A stretch of DNA of 64,000 bases, from NCBI RefSeq assembly GCF_009296025.1, contig NZ_CP045178.1, positions 3,596,001 through 3,660,000 of the forward strand, given 5' to 3'. The stretch is from Streptomyces tsukubensis (GTDB taxonomy: Bacteria; Actinomycetota; Actinomycetes; Streptomycetales; Streptomycetaceae). The translations under genes were made by a program, and so were the position numbers. Positions 54,628-64,000 of this stretch are shown here, in pieces (the stretch's first letter is position 1; every line of letters begins with the position of its first letter). The notes below the pieces were generated by a model that was not told the origin of the DNA, did no database searches, and saw only the letters and a list, made by a program, of their open reading frames with translations.

Positions 54628-55980
54628 TCACCGAACCTTCTGCGACCGCCAAGCCACGTAAACTGCGGAGGCCACCGCGGCCCCCCGTACGACCCATGGC
54701 CAGGTATCGGAGAGGACGTCCGCCATCTGCCCCTGGACTATCGGGTCGCCCCAGTGGCGTTCCTGACGGCCCCAGAGCCAGACGAACGCGCCCGCGACGA
54801 CCAGCCCCGGCATGACGAACACCGCCCACTTCGACTCCGCGGCGGACAGTCGGCGCGAGGCGTAGGCGATGAGCCAGCCGCCGCCCAGGAGAATCCAGTT
54901 GCCCAGGACCGCGCCCACGACCAGCAGCGCGACCGAGAGCAGCAGCAACGGGTTGCTCAGGCCTCCGAGACCCGCGTCCCCCGCCTCCCCCGCGGGGCGC
55001 CGCAGCCGCGCGAGGCCCCTGCGGCGCACGGGGACCGGTACCTCCACGGCCTCCACCACAGGCTGCACGACCCGCTGCTGGTCAGGCCCTGGGGTCGGCT
55101 CGGGCGGGCGCAGTATCTCCGGGATCTCGACTCCGCCGACGAAGCCGGGCACCTTCTCGCCCGCGCCGAACGGGCTGCTGTCCAGACGCCACCAGTCCGG
55201 CTCCGAGCCGTCCGAGCCCAGCTCTTCCATCCCCGCGAGGTGCGGGGGCGAGGCACCCCTCCGCTGTCCGGGCAGAGACACGGACCCCGCGTCCGGCGCC
55301 TCCTGGTCGAAGAAGAAGCCGGAACCGGAACCGGAACCGGAACCGGAGCCGGAGCCGGGACCGAAGACGGAGTCGGCGGAGGGCCCCGACGCGCCCGGGG
55401 CCGACGCGTCCGGAGCCGGAGCGCCCGGAGCCGGAGCGCCCGGAGCCGATGAGGACAGGCCGGGAACACTCTCCGCGCCCCCCGCGCCAGCACCGGCCGC
55501 ACGACCGGTTCCCGCCTCAGGGGCCTGCGGCTTCTTCAGCGCGTTTCTGAGCGGATTCTTCAGCGGTTTCCTGGGCCCAGGCACACCGCGCCCGAGCCCG
55601 CCGACCTTCCCACCGGCTTTCCCGGCCCCGCTGCCTGACCGTCCGCCGCGGCCCCCACCGGGGTCCCCGCCGGACCCCGCGTCACCCGGTTCGGGGACGG
55701 GAGCGTGCACCGGGGAGGGGGGCGCGGCCGAGTCCGCGTGCGCCGATCCGCCGGGACCCGCCGCGTCGACCACCGCGTCGGGCGACCCGAGCCGCGCCAG
55801 GATGCGGCGGACTCCGGCGGGCGTGTCCGGTGTTCCCGCGCCCGCTCTGCCGCGGTCGATCTCTCCGCGCAGCTCTGTCACCAGCCGCATCCGCGTCCCC
55901 GAAGGGAGCTGTCGCTGCTGGGCCAGGTCACCGACCCGGCTCAAATAGTCAAATACGAGCTGATCGCTCTCGATCCCCAC
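54628..55980 (-). CDS. Membrane protein with N-terminal HAAS-like domain
   Basis: About 450 aa from GTG 55980 (G-I-E-S-D-Q-L-V-F-D-Y-L), which has AAGGGG five bases upstream; ATG 56073 would add 31 repeat-coded residues. Residues 5-75 (Y-L-S-R-V-G-D-L-A-Q-Q... L-V-T-E-L-R-G-E-I... I-L-A-R-L-G-S-P-D-A-V-V) fit a HAAS signalling domain. Then 200 residues of Gly/Pro/Ala/Ser linker including six Gly-Ser pairs, and three to four C-terminal membrane helices. Function unknown. It is back to back with the Helicase_C_3 gene. Confidence 0.75.
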   Translation of the reverse strand: MGIESDQLVFDYLSRVGDLAQQRQLPSGTRMRLVTELRGEIDRGRAGAGTPDTPAGVRRILARLGSPDAVVDAAGPGGSAHADSAAPPSPVHAPVPEPGDAGSGGDPGGGRGGRSGSGAGKAGGKVGGLGRGVPGPRKPLKNPLRNALKKPQAPEAGTGRAAGAGAGGAESVPGLSSSAPGAPAPGAPAPDASAPGASGPSADSVFGPGSGSGSGSGSGSGFFFDQEAPDAGSVSLPGQRRGASPPHLAGMEELGSDGSEPDWWRLDSSPFGAGEKVPGFVGGVEIPEILRPPEPTPGPDQQRVVQPVVEAVEVPVPVRRRGLARLRRPAGEAGDAGLGGLSNPLLLLSVALLVVGAVLGNWILLGGGWLIAYASRRLSAAESKWAVFVMPGLVVAGAFVWLWGRQERHWGDPIVQGQMADVLSDTWPWVVRGAAVASAVYVAWRSQKVR

Positions 55981-56169
55981 GAAGTCCCCTTGAAGTCCCT
56001 CGAAGCCCGCGAAGTCCCCCCGCCATCTCCTCCGCGTCTTCTCGGCGTCCACTCCGGGCGAAGTACCGGCCAAGAAGCCCGCGTTGTCCCGCTTCTCGCC
56101 ACCGCTCCGCGCTCCGACCGTACCGCGCCGGTCCGCCGTACGTCCTTTCCACCCGCTACCGTGGGCGGG

Positions 56170-58689
56170 ATGAGCAGCCCTGCATCATCCCAGGAGGCAG
56201 CAGCCGGAACCTCGGCACACCCCACAACGGGTGCCGCTGCCCCACGATCGCTGGCCGAAGCGCTGCGCGCCAGGGACGACGAGTCCCTCTCCGCGCTGCT
56301 GCGCGCCCGTCCCGACCTGCTCACTCCGCTCCCGGTCGATCTGACGCAGCTCGCCACTCGGGCAGGCACCCGCGCCTCGGTCGTACGGGCACTTGAGCGC
56401 CTCGACCGCTTCGCACTACAGACCGCGGAAGCGCTGGCCGTCGCCCCCGACCCCTCCCCGTACGAGGTACTGCGGGACCTCCTCGCGGGTGACGACCACG
56501 ACCCGGCGGTGACGGCCGCGCTGCCGCACGCCGTGGCGACCCTGCGGGAGCAGGCACTCGTCTGGGGCGCCGACGACCGGCTGCGGCTGGTGCGTACCGC
56601 CCGCGAACTGCTCGCCCCGACGCCGGGACACCCCTCGCCCACGGGCCTCGGCCCGACGGTCGCCGAGGCCACCGCGGGCATGTCGCCCGGCCGGCTCCAG
56701 ACCATCCAGGCGGCGGCAGGACTGCCCTCCACGCACGACTCCGTCTCCGCCGTGACCGCGCTGACCTCCCTCTTCCGCGACCGGCAACGCATGTCGGAAC
56801 TGCTGGACGAGGCCCCGCCCGAGGGCATCGAGGTGCTGGGGCGGCTGGTGTGGGGCCCTCCGTACGGCCAGGTCACCGCCGAGCCCCCCGCCCACCTCCG
56901 CTGGCTGCTCGACCGCGGCCTGCTGCTCGCCACCTCGCCGGGCACGGTCGTGCTGCCCAGGGAGGCCGCGCTGCATCTGCGCGCCGGGCGCGCGCACCGG
57001 GTGACCGAGCCCGTGCCGCCCGCCGTCGTGCCCGCCGCCCTCCATGCCCCGGGGATCGTGGACGCCACCGCGGCGGGCCAGGCGTACAGCGCGCTCGCCA
57101 CCGTCGAGGAGCTGCTCAAGGAGTGGAGTTCCCCCTCTCAGGGCTGGTCGAAGGGCGGGGCGACCCGCGCGGACGGCGGCCCCGCCGTGCTGCGCGCGGG
57201 CGGGCTGAGCCTCCGTGACCTGAAGCGGACGGCCTCCCTCCTCAACGTCTCCGAGCAGGCCGCCGCGTTCTGGGTCGAACTGACCTATACGGCGGGACTG
57301 CTGGCCCCGGACGGCGAGGCGGACGAGCGGTACGCGCCGACACCCGCGTACGACGAATGGCTGGCGCTCTCCCCGGCGGAACGCTGGGCGCCGCTGGCCA
57401 TGGCCTGGCTCACCGCGACCCGCACGGCCGGTCTGATCGGCGGCAGCGACTCCAAGGACCGCACGCTCTCCGCGCTCGGCCCGCACCTGGACAGATCCGC
57501 CTCGCCCGAGGTCAGGCGCAGAGTCCTCGAACTCCTCGCGGGCCTCGATCGTGGTGCGGCGCCCGACGTGAACTCCCTGCTCGCCCGGTTGCGCTGGGAA
57601 CGTCCTCTGCGGGGCGCGGCCTCCGAGGGGGATCTGCGCTCCCGTATCGCGCGCTGGACGCTGGACGAGTCAGAGGCGCTGGGCATCACCGGCCGAGGGG
57701 CGCTGTCCGCGCAGGCCGCCGAGTTGCTGGAGACCGGTGACAGGGCCGAGGCGGCGGCCATCCTCGCCGGGCTGCTGCCCGAGCCGCTCGACCACGTACT
57801 CCTCCAGGCCGACCTGACGGCTGTCGCCCCCGGCCCCCTCGAACGGCCCCTCGCGGAGACGCTCAACGTCCTCGCGGACATCGAGTCGAAAGGGGGCGCG
57901 ACCGTCTACCGTTTCACTCCCGCCTCGGTGCGCCGCGCCCTTGACGCCGGGTTCTCCGCCTCCGACCTGCACGCGTTCCTCGCGGCCAGGTCGCGTACGC
58001 CCGTGCCGCAGCCGCTGACGTACCTCGTGGACGACGTGGCCCGCAGACACGGCCAGCTCAGGGTGGGCGCCGCTGCCGCCTACGTACGCTGCGACGACGA
58101 CGCCATGCTCGACGAGATCCTGGCCGACAAGCGTTCCCAGACGCTGCGGCTGCGCCGGCTCGCGCCGACCGTGCTCGCGGCCCAGGCCGACCCCGGCACG
58201 CTCCTCGACGGGCTCCGTTCGATGGGGTTCGCCCCCGCGGCGGAGAGCCCGGACGGCGACGTCATGGTCAGCCGCGCCCACGAACGGCGCACGCCTCCGC
58301 GCACGGCGCCCGAGCCGGTGCCCGAGGGACCGCCCACGCCGGACCCCACGCTGCTCGCCGCCGCGGTGCGCGCGGTACGGGGCGGCGACCAGGCCGCGAC
58401 GGCGCCCCGCAAGCCGGTCTCGGAAGCCGTACGCTCGGCGGGCCCCGGCGAGCTGCCGCGTACGACACCGTCGGAGACGCTGGCCACCATGCAGGCGGCG
58501 GTGATGACGGGCGAGACGCTACTGATCGGCTACGTCAACGCGGAGGGCGGGGCGACCCGTCGTGTCATCGCCCCCGTACGGGTCGAGGGCGGCTTCGTCA
58601 CGGCCTTCGACCACACGGCGGAAGAGACCCGCACCTACCAGCTGCACCGCATCACGGGGGTGGCGGAACTCGCCGACGACCCGGCCTGA
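56170..58689 (+). CDS. Helicase_C_3 (XPB/Ssl2-like helicase-associated) protein
   Basis: 839 aa. N-terminal S-L-A-E-A-L-R-A-R-D-D-E-S-L-S-A-L-L-R-A-R-P-D-L is the typical opening; winged-helix-like segments follow. The C-terminal third is the conserved Helicase_C_3 (PF13625-type) region, V-Y-R-F-T-P-A-S-V-R-R-A-L-D-A-G and I-L-A-D-K-R-S-Q-T-L-R-L-R-R-L-A-P. No Walker motifs, so it is not itself a helicase. In actinobacteria it neighbours XPB, as here, and is presumably its partner. ATG 56170 follows TACCGT by seven bases (leaderless candidate). Confidence 0.88.
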   Translation: MSSPASSQEAAAGTSAHPTTGAAAPRSLAEALRARDDESLSALLRARPDLLTPLPVDLTQLATRAGTRASVVRALERLDRFALQTAEALAVAPDPSPYEVLRDLLAGDDHDPAVTAALPHAVATLREQALVWGADDRLRLVRTARELLAPTPGHPSPTGLGPTVAEATAGMSPGRLQTIQAAAGLPSTHDSVSAVTALTSLFRDRQRMSELLDEAPPEGIEVLGRLVWGPPYGQVTAEPPAHLRWLLDRGLLLATSPGTVVLPREAALHLRAGRAHRVTEPVPPAVVPAALHAPGIVDATAAGQAYSALATVEELLKEWSSPSQGWSKGGATRADGGPAVLRAGGLSLRDLKRTASLLNVSEQAAAFWVELTYTAGLLAPDGEADERYAPTPAYDEWLALSPAERWAPLAMAWLTATRTAGLIGGSDSKDRTLSALGPHLDRSASPEVRRRVLELLAGLDRGAAPDVNSLLARLRWERPLRGAASEGDLRSRIARWTLDESEALGITGRGALSAQAAELLETGDRAEAAAILAGLLPEPLDHVLLQADLTAVAPGPLERPLAETLNVLADIESKGGATVYRFTPASVRRALDAGFSASDLHAFLAARSRTPVPQPLTYLVDDVARRHGQLRVGAAAAYVRCDDDAMLDEILADKRSQTLRLRRLAPTVLAAQADPGTLLDGLRSMGFAPAAESPDGDVMVSRAHERRTPPRTAPEPVPEGPPTPDPTLLAAAVRAVRGGDQAATAPRKPVSEAVRSAGPGELPRTTPSETLATMQAAVMTGETLLIGYVNAEGGATRRVIAPVRVEGGFVTAFDHTAEETRTYQLHRITGVAELADDPA

Positions 58690-59480
58690 CGGACGACGCG
58701 CGGCTTGACGGGCCCCGGCCGACGGGTGGCGCGCGTCCTGACGGGCCCCCGGCATGAACGGGCGCGCGCGAGGCCCCTGCTCCGCCCGTCACCGCGGCCC
58801 GTGGTCCGGCCCCCGCCCGAAGAGGACCGAGCCGGGGCGCGCCCGGGTCCGCGTGGCCGCTCCGGGCAGGAAGCGGCGCCCCCGGTCTTCTTTCCGGCCC
58901 CGGCCCCGGCCCCGGCGGTCCCGGCGCCCCCGTACTCGACCGGCGCACGCGCGGCCCTCTCACCCGGCGCGGCGGGCGCGGACCCGCGCCGCCGCCTGCC
59001 GCGAATCAAGTGGGCCAGCGGTCGGCCGAAGAGCACATAGCCGACGATCGCACCGGCCGTGTTGAGGATCACATCGTCCACGTCGAAGGCCCTGCCCTCG
59101 ACGACAGCGCCCTGCGCCAGCTCCACGAGGGCCATCACCAGCAGCGTGATGACGACCACCCGGATCATCCGCAGCCTGCGGGGAACCAGTACGGGCAGCA
59201 GCACACCGAACGGCGCGCCGAGCACCAGATTCCCGATGATCTGCTTGCAGGCGCCCAGGAACGAGTAGTCCTCGACGTACTCCCGCAGGCTGTGGCCCGG
59301 GTGCATGTTGGAGCCGGCGACGCCGGCCGACGCGGGGGACGGTGTCAGCGTCAGCTTGGCGAGTACGGCGGAGAAGGCGACCAGCGCCAGGAATGCCACA
59401 GCCATCGCCAACGCTCGTAAGAGGGTGCGGCCCAGGGACGGCCGGCGGGTTTCCGATGCTTCCGCTTCGCTCGTCGTCAT
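58635..59480 (-). CDS. VanZ-family membrane protein with abnormal C-terminal tail
   Basis: 281 aa from ATG 59480. The VanZ-like core (residues 20-165) has four membrane helices and the motif I-I-G-N-L-V-L-G-A-P-F-G-V-L-L-P, E-L-A-Q-G and F-D-V-D-D-V-I-L-N-T-A-G-A-I-V-G-Y. After R-G-R-R-R-R-G the frame runs on for 105 low-complexity Gly/Arg/Ser/Pro residues and overlaps the convergent Helicase_C_3 gene by 55 bp. Homologues usually stop soon after the last helix, so the tail may come from a lost stop codon or frameshift. Function of VanZ-like proteins is uncertain. Confidence 0.72.
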   Translation of the reverse strand: MTTSEAEASETRRPSLGRTLLRALAMAVAFLALVAFSAVLAKLTLTPSPASAGVAGSNMHPGHSLREYVEDYSFLGACKQIIGNLVLGAPFGVLLPVLVPRRLRMIRVVVITLLVMALVELAQGAVVEGRAFDVDDVILNTAGAIVGYVLFGRPLAHLIRGRRRRGSAPAAPGERAARAPVEYGGAGTAGAGAGAGKKTGGAASCPERPRGPGRAPARSSSGGGRTTGRGDGRSRGLARARSCRGPVRTRATRRPGPVKPRVVRQAGSSASSATPVMRCSW

Positions 59481-59647
59481 GCGCTGCGGATACCCGCGCG
59501 TTCCCCGCACACGCCGCCGGTGCGCGACACTGGTTGTTTGGCCCGTCCTCAAGGACACCGCGGACCGCGGGCCGGGACCCCCTCGGCCTCCCGGCGGGAA
59601 CCGAAGGAACGGCCCGCGAAGGCCCCGCGAAGAAGGAAAGGGAGAGC

Positions 59648-61291
59648 GTGAACGGACCTCTCATCGTCCAGAGTGACAAAACGCTGCTTCTGGAAGTCGA
59701 TCACGAGCGCGCCGACGAATGCCGCCGCACCATCGCCCCCTTCGCTGAGCTGGAGCGGGCGCCCGAGCACATCCACACCTACCGGATCACCCCGCTCGGG
59801 CTGTGGAACGCGCGGGCCGCGGGGCACGACGCGGAGCAGGTCGTGGACGCGCTGGTCGAGTACTCGCGCTATCCGGTGCCGCACGCGCTGCTGGTGGACA
59901 TCGCGGAGACCATGGCCCGCTACGGCCGTCTCACGCTCTCCAAGCACCCCACGCACGGGCTGGTCCTCACCTCCACCGACCGTCCCGTGCTTGAGGAGAT
60001 CCTGCGCTCCAAGCGGGTGGCGCCGCTGGTCGGTGACCGGCTGGGCGAGGACACGGTGATCGTGCACCCCTCGGAGCGCGGCCAGATCAAGCAGGTGCTG
60101 CTGCGGCTCGGCTGGCCCGCGGAGGACCTGGCCGGTTACGTCGACGGTGAGGCGCACCGTATCGACCTCGAAGAGCAGGACTGGCAGCTGCGGCCGTACC
60201 AGAAGCAGGCCGTGGAGAACTTCTGGCACGGCGGTTCCGGTGTCGTCGTACTGCCCTGTGGCGCGGGAAAGACGCTGGTCGGCGCGGGTGCGATGGCGCA
60301 GGCCTCGGCGACGACGCTGATCCTCGTCACCAATACCGTCTCCGCCAGGCAGTGGAAGCACGAGCTGGTGCGCCGTACGTCGCTGACCGAGGAGGAGATC
60401 GGCGAGTACAGCGGTACGAAGAAGGAGATCCGCCCCGTCACCATCGCCACCTACCAGGTGCTGACGACGAAGCGGAAGGGCGTCTACCCGCACCTTGAGC
60501 TGTTCGACTCGCGCGACTGGGGGCTGATCCTCTACGACGAGGTGCATCTGCTGCCCGCGCCGGTCTTCAAGTTCACCGCCGACCTCCAGGCGCGCCGCAG
60601 GCTCGGCCTGACCGCGACGCTCGTACGGGAGGACGGCCGGGAGTCCGACGTCTTCTCGCTGATCGGGCCGAAGCGGTTCGACGCTCCGTGGAAGGAGATC
60701 GAGGCGCAGGGGTACATCGCCCCCGCCGACTGTGTCGAGGTCCGCGTCAACCTCACGGACACGGAACGGCTCGCGTACGCGACGGCGGAGGCCGAGGAGA
60801 AGTACCGGTTCTGTGCCACGACGGCCACCAAGCAGAAGGTGACCGAGGCGCTGGTCCGTAAGCACCAGGGCGAACAGACACTCGTCATCGGCCAGTACAT
60901 CGACCAGCTCGACGAGCTGGGCGAACACCTGGGCGCCCCTGTCATCAAGGGCGAGACGACCAACGCGCAGCGCGAGAAGCTGTTCAACGCGTTCCGCGAG
61001 GGCGAACTCTCCGTCCTCGTCGTCTCGAAGGTCGCGAACTTCTCGATCGACCTGCCGGAGGCGACCGTCGCGATCCAGGTGTCGGGAACATTCGGCTCCC
61101 GGCAGGAGGAGGCCCAGCGGCTCGGCCGGGTGCTGCGCCCGAAGGCCGACGGTCACGAGGCGCGCTTCTACTCGGTGGTCGCCAGGGACACCATCGACCA
61201 GGACTTCGCCGCCCACCGGCAGCGGTTCCTCGCGGAGCAGGGGTACGCCTACCGGATCATGGACTCGGACGATCTGCTGGCCGGGAGCTGA
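59648..61291 (+). CDS. DNA repair helicase XPB
   Basis: 547 aa, the length of bacterial XPB/ERCC3. An N-terminal damage-recognition-like domain is followed by a superfamily-2 helicase: Walker A P-C-G-A-G-K-T (residues 203-209), D-E-V-H box (297-300), T-A-T (motif III), and motif VI Q-R-L-G-R-V-L-R. An ATP-dependent 3'-5' DNA helicase acting in repair. GTG 59648 has GGAAAGGGAG upstream. It pairs with the Helicase_C_3 gene across the oppositely oriented VanZ gene. Confidence 0.95.
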   Translation: MNGPLIVQSDKTLLLEVDHERADECRRTIAPFAELERAPEHIHTYRITPLGLWNARAAGHDAEQVVDALVEYSRYPVPHALLVDIAETMARYGRLTLSKHPTHGLVLTSTDRPVLEEILRSKRVAPLVGDRLGEDTVIVHPSERGQIKQVLLRLGWPAEDLAGYVDGEAHRIDLEEQDWQLRPYQKQAVENFWHGGSGVVVLPCGAGKTLVGAGAMAQASATTLILVTNTVSARQWKHELVRRTSLTEEEIGEYSGTKKEIRPVTIATYQVLTTKRKGVYPHLELFDSRDWGLILYDEVHLLPAPVFKFTADLQARRRLGLTATLVREDGRESDVFSLIGPKRFDAPWKEIEAQGYIAPADCVEVRVNLTDTERLAYATAEAEEKYRFCATTATKQKVTEALVRKHQGEQTLVIGQYIDQLDELGEHLGAPVIKGETTNAQREKLFNAFREGELSVLVVSKVANFSIDLPEATVAIQVSGTFGSRQEEAQRLGRVLRPKADGHEARFYSVVARDTIDQDFAAHRQRFLAEQGYAYRIMDSDDLLAGS

Positions 61292-61322
61292 GCCGTCTCC
61301 GCGCCGGACTCCCGTACGTGAC

Positions 61323-61365
61323 AGGGCCCCCGCCGGTCGGTCGACGACCGGTCGGCGGGGGCCCT
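61323..61365. terminator. Bidirectional terminator after XPB
   Basis: A 13-bp perfect outer stem AGGGCCCCCGCCG/CGGCGGGGGCCCT enclosing an inner GGTC-GAC-GACC hairpin, between XPB and the convergent hydrolase. Confidence 0.92.
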
Positions 61366-61441
61366 CGCGTCGCGCCGGGCAGGAGTCACGGGTGCCCCGT
61401 AACCGGCGTACCCGGCCCGCCCCGAACGTGACCCGCCGGCA

Positions 61442-62410
<969 letters not shown>

Positions 62411-62519
62411 TCGAGTGCGTCACGGGCGGTTGGGGCGGACCTGCCATGATCATGGCTCGTCGCGTGGGTGGCGTGACGGGGCGGGCGGCAGGGCATGAGT
62501 ACGGACCGGGCGCTGTCGA

Positions 62520-62553
62520 TCAGCGATCAGCGGGCAGCGGGCAGCGGGCAGCG
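62520..62553. repeat. CAGCGGG heptamer repeats
   Basis: GATCAGCGGGCAGCGGG-type units repeat about four times just beyond the 3' end of the small gene at 62560. Confidence 0.85.
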
Positions 62554-62559
62554 GGGGGC

Positions 62560-62778
62560 TCAGTCGTTGATGTGCCTGAGTCCCGTCCGCACACCGGCCT
62601 CCTCGTCGGAGCCCTGCCCCAGGAGTACGACGCTGACCGCCGCCCCGAGGAACGCCCCCGCGGCGCGCAGTAGGGCGGGACGCGCGGGGCGGGCCTCCGA
62701 AGCGGTCGTGGGCCCCGGTGGTCCTGGGCGGATGCGGCCGGGGCGTACGGATGACGGGGTGAAAGTCGCGGCGCTCAT
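62560..62778 (-). CDS. Small single-helix membrane protein (72 aa)
   Basis: 72 aa from ATG 62778, with CAGGATGGGAAC upstream (AGGA at eight bases). Pro/Arg/Gly-rich head, one membrane helix (L-R-A-A-G-A-F-L-G-A-A-V-S-V-V-L-L) and a charged C-terminus ending R-T-G-L-R-H-I-N-D. Composition and ribosome site support a real gene; no family or function is assigned. Confidence 0.55.
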   Translation of the reverse strand: MSAATFTPSSVRPGRIRPGPPGPTTASEARPARPALLRAAGAFLGAAVSVVLLGQGSDEEAGVRTGLRHIND

Positions 62779-63234
62779 GTTCCCATCCTGATTTCCTGGC
62801 GTCCCGCACGCATCGCCCTACGGTCGTATCCGCGGCGCGCGACCCCTACGACCGCAGGGCGACCCTCATCCCTGCGAAGGAGAGAGCGGTACGGGCGGTC
62901 GCCGGCCGACGGCACCACGGATCACCTCAGGGCTCCACGGAGACCCCTGTCCCTCGCGCACACGCGCGTCCCTCGCGCCCCCTCGTAAAAAATGAGCCGT
63001 GCGACAGTGCTCCCGGGCCTCGCGAAAACCATTGGCCCCCGCCCTCCGGCATCGCCTAGAATCGCCCGCCTTGCCTGCCTCCCCGCGAGGAGCGCCGCCG
63101 CCCGGACGGAAACCGGACGGCATTCGATGTGACATTCCGCGTACAGCCCCGCCGGGCCGACCGCCGCCCCCGCACCGCCGGGGCCCTCGGCCCGCCGCCG
63201 CCGTGCGCCCCGAGCATCTCCCGGAGGCAACACC
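62779..63234. other. Upstream region of the HelD/HelR-type gene
   Basis: 456 bp. A promoter can be drawn at TTGGCC (63032-63037) and TAGAAT (63057-63062) with a 19-bp spacer. The following 170 bp are extremely GC-rich with several possible hairpins (for example GGGCC-CTC-GGCCC near 63181), a long structured leader. No rifamycin-associated element was recognised. A GGAGG ends the region. Confidence 0.5.
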
Positions 63235-64000
63235 TTGCCCGCGCCCGACCCCGAAAACCTGTCCGCCTCCACGACAGGCGCCGGCCCCGACACCCCTCCC
63301 ACGCCCGGCGGCCAGGACGACGCCGACCCGCTGGCACGGGAGCGCGCCCACCTCGCCACCTCACGTACCGCGCTGCGTGCCATGCGCGAGGACGCGGAGA
63401 ACCTGAACATCAAGGACGTCACCGCGAACTGGGTGAACGCCGCCGTGCTCGACGCGCAGATCACGGAACGCGTCAAGTCCCTGGCCGACCTCGCCCACAC
63501 CCCGCTCTTCTTCGGCCGGCTCGACTACCAGCACGCGCCGGGCGGCGAACTGGCCGAGGGCGCCCACGGCGAACGGTTCTACATCGGGCGCCGCCACGTG
63601 CACGACGCCGACGGCGACCCGCTGGTCATCGACTGGCGCGCGCCCGTCTCCCAGCCCTTCTACCGGGCGTCCAAGAAGGACCCGCAGGATGTGTCCCTGC
63701 GTCGCCGTTTCGGCTACACCGCGGGGGACCTCAGCGCCTACGAGGACGAGCGTCTCACCGACCCCGAGGAGACGGAGCGCACCAGCCAGCTGCTCCAGCG
63801 GGAGATCGAACGGCCGCGCGTCGGCCCCATGCGGGACATCGTGGCGACCATCCAGCCCGAGCAGGACGAGATCGTCCGCGGAGACCTGTCGGGCACGGTC
63901 TGCGTGCAGGGCGGCCCCGGCACCGGCAAGACCGCCGTCGGCCTGCACCGTGTCGCCTTCCTCCTCTACGCCCACCGGGAGCGGCTGGCCCGTACGGGCA
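63235..64000 (+). CDS. HelD/HelR-type RNA-polymerase-associated UvrD-like helicase (partial)
   Basis: 255 codons, cut by the window edge. TTG 63235 is chosen because GGAGG lies seven bases upstream and the coiled region starts soon after. The N-terminal part (R-E-R-A-H-L-A-T-S-R-T-A-L-R-A-M-R-E-D-A) is the coiled-coil arm that HelD inserts into the RNA polymerase channel. I-D-W-R-A-P-V-S-Q-P-F-Y-R-A follows, and Walker A G-G-P-G-T-G-K-T begins at residue 226. Such proteins free stalled RNA polymerase; some Streptomyces members (HelR) protect it from rifamycins. Which subtype this is cannot be decided from the fragment. Confidence 0.9.
   Translation, partial: MPAPDPENLSASTTGAGPDTPPTPGGQDDADPLARERAHLATSRTALRAMREDAENLNIKDVTANWVNAAVLDAQITERVKSLADLAHTPLFFGRLDYQHAPGGELAEGAHGERFYIGRRHVHDADGDPLVIDWRAPVSQPFYRASKKDPQDVSLRRRFGYTAGDLSAYEDERLTDPEETERTSQLLQREIERPRVGPMRDIVATIQPEQDEIVRGDLSGTVCVQGGPGTGKTAVGLHRVAFLLYAHRERLARTG

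Noticed and set aside
62779..63234. Rifamycin-associated element upstream of the HelD/HelR gene
   Set aside because: No long GC-capped inverted repeat with the expected arms was found.

Overview
The window reads as a stretch of a very high-GC actinomycete chromosome, almost certainly Streptomyces or a close relative. The support is strong G/C bias at third codon positions, frequent GTG/TTG starts, GTGA and ATGA stop-start overlaps, a chaplin (the surface protein of aerial hyphae), menaquinone synthesis by the futalosine route (mqnB, mqnD), an actinobacterial XPB helicase with its Helicase_C_3 neighbour, DUF2530/DUF2771/DUF3027 proteins and a HelD/HelR-type helicase. No rRNA, tRNA or CRISPR array was seen. 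The only mobile-element trace is a degenerate IS982-like fragment.

Layout. 1-8.9 kb: a tightly coupled leftward catabolic operon (TIGR03084 protein, AtuA/DUF1446, carboxyltransferase, biotin carboxylase/BCCP, acyl-CoA dehydrogenase, enoyl-CoA hydratase, TetR regulator) that resembles acyclic-terpene/branched acyl-CoA utilisation, with a palindromic operator candidate upstream. 9-20 kb: VOC protein, EamA exporter with divergent LysR, a large FAD/Fe-S oxidoreductase, serC, a secreted anchored protein, an SGNH hydrolase and the IS remnant. 19.5-25 kb: SDR with divergent LysR, a NarL-type two-component system, a four-helix membrane protein and a TMEM175-like channel. 25-34.5 kb: HSL-type hydrolase, two aldo/keto reductases, DinB, a 29-residue membrane peptide, a chaplin, a cysteine desulfurase remnant, a MarR-MFS pair, an RHH protein and a purine permease. 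34.8-48.5 kb: DUF2530, a CtpE-like P-type ATPase, a sacsin/Hsp90-like ATPase, DUF3027, MFS, DUF2771, mqnB, mqnD and a cold-shock protein. 48.7-54.3 kb: small membrane protein, HAD phosphatase and an iron-siderophore ABC operon behind an iron box. 54.6-64 kb: a HAAS-like membrane protein, the Helicase_C_3/XPB repair pair with VanZ between them, an alpha/beta hydrolase with a near-consensus promoter, and the start of a HelD/HelR helicase cut by the window edge.

Two genome-scale habits stand out. Short tandem duplications sit at gene ends, and several copies contain the stop codon of the preceding gene. At least nine genes have a TANNNT -10 element 6-7 nt before the start codon, which predicts leaderless transcripts.
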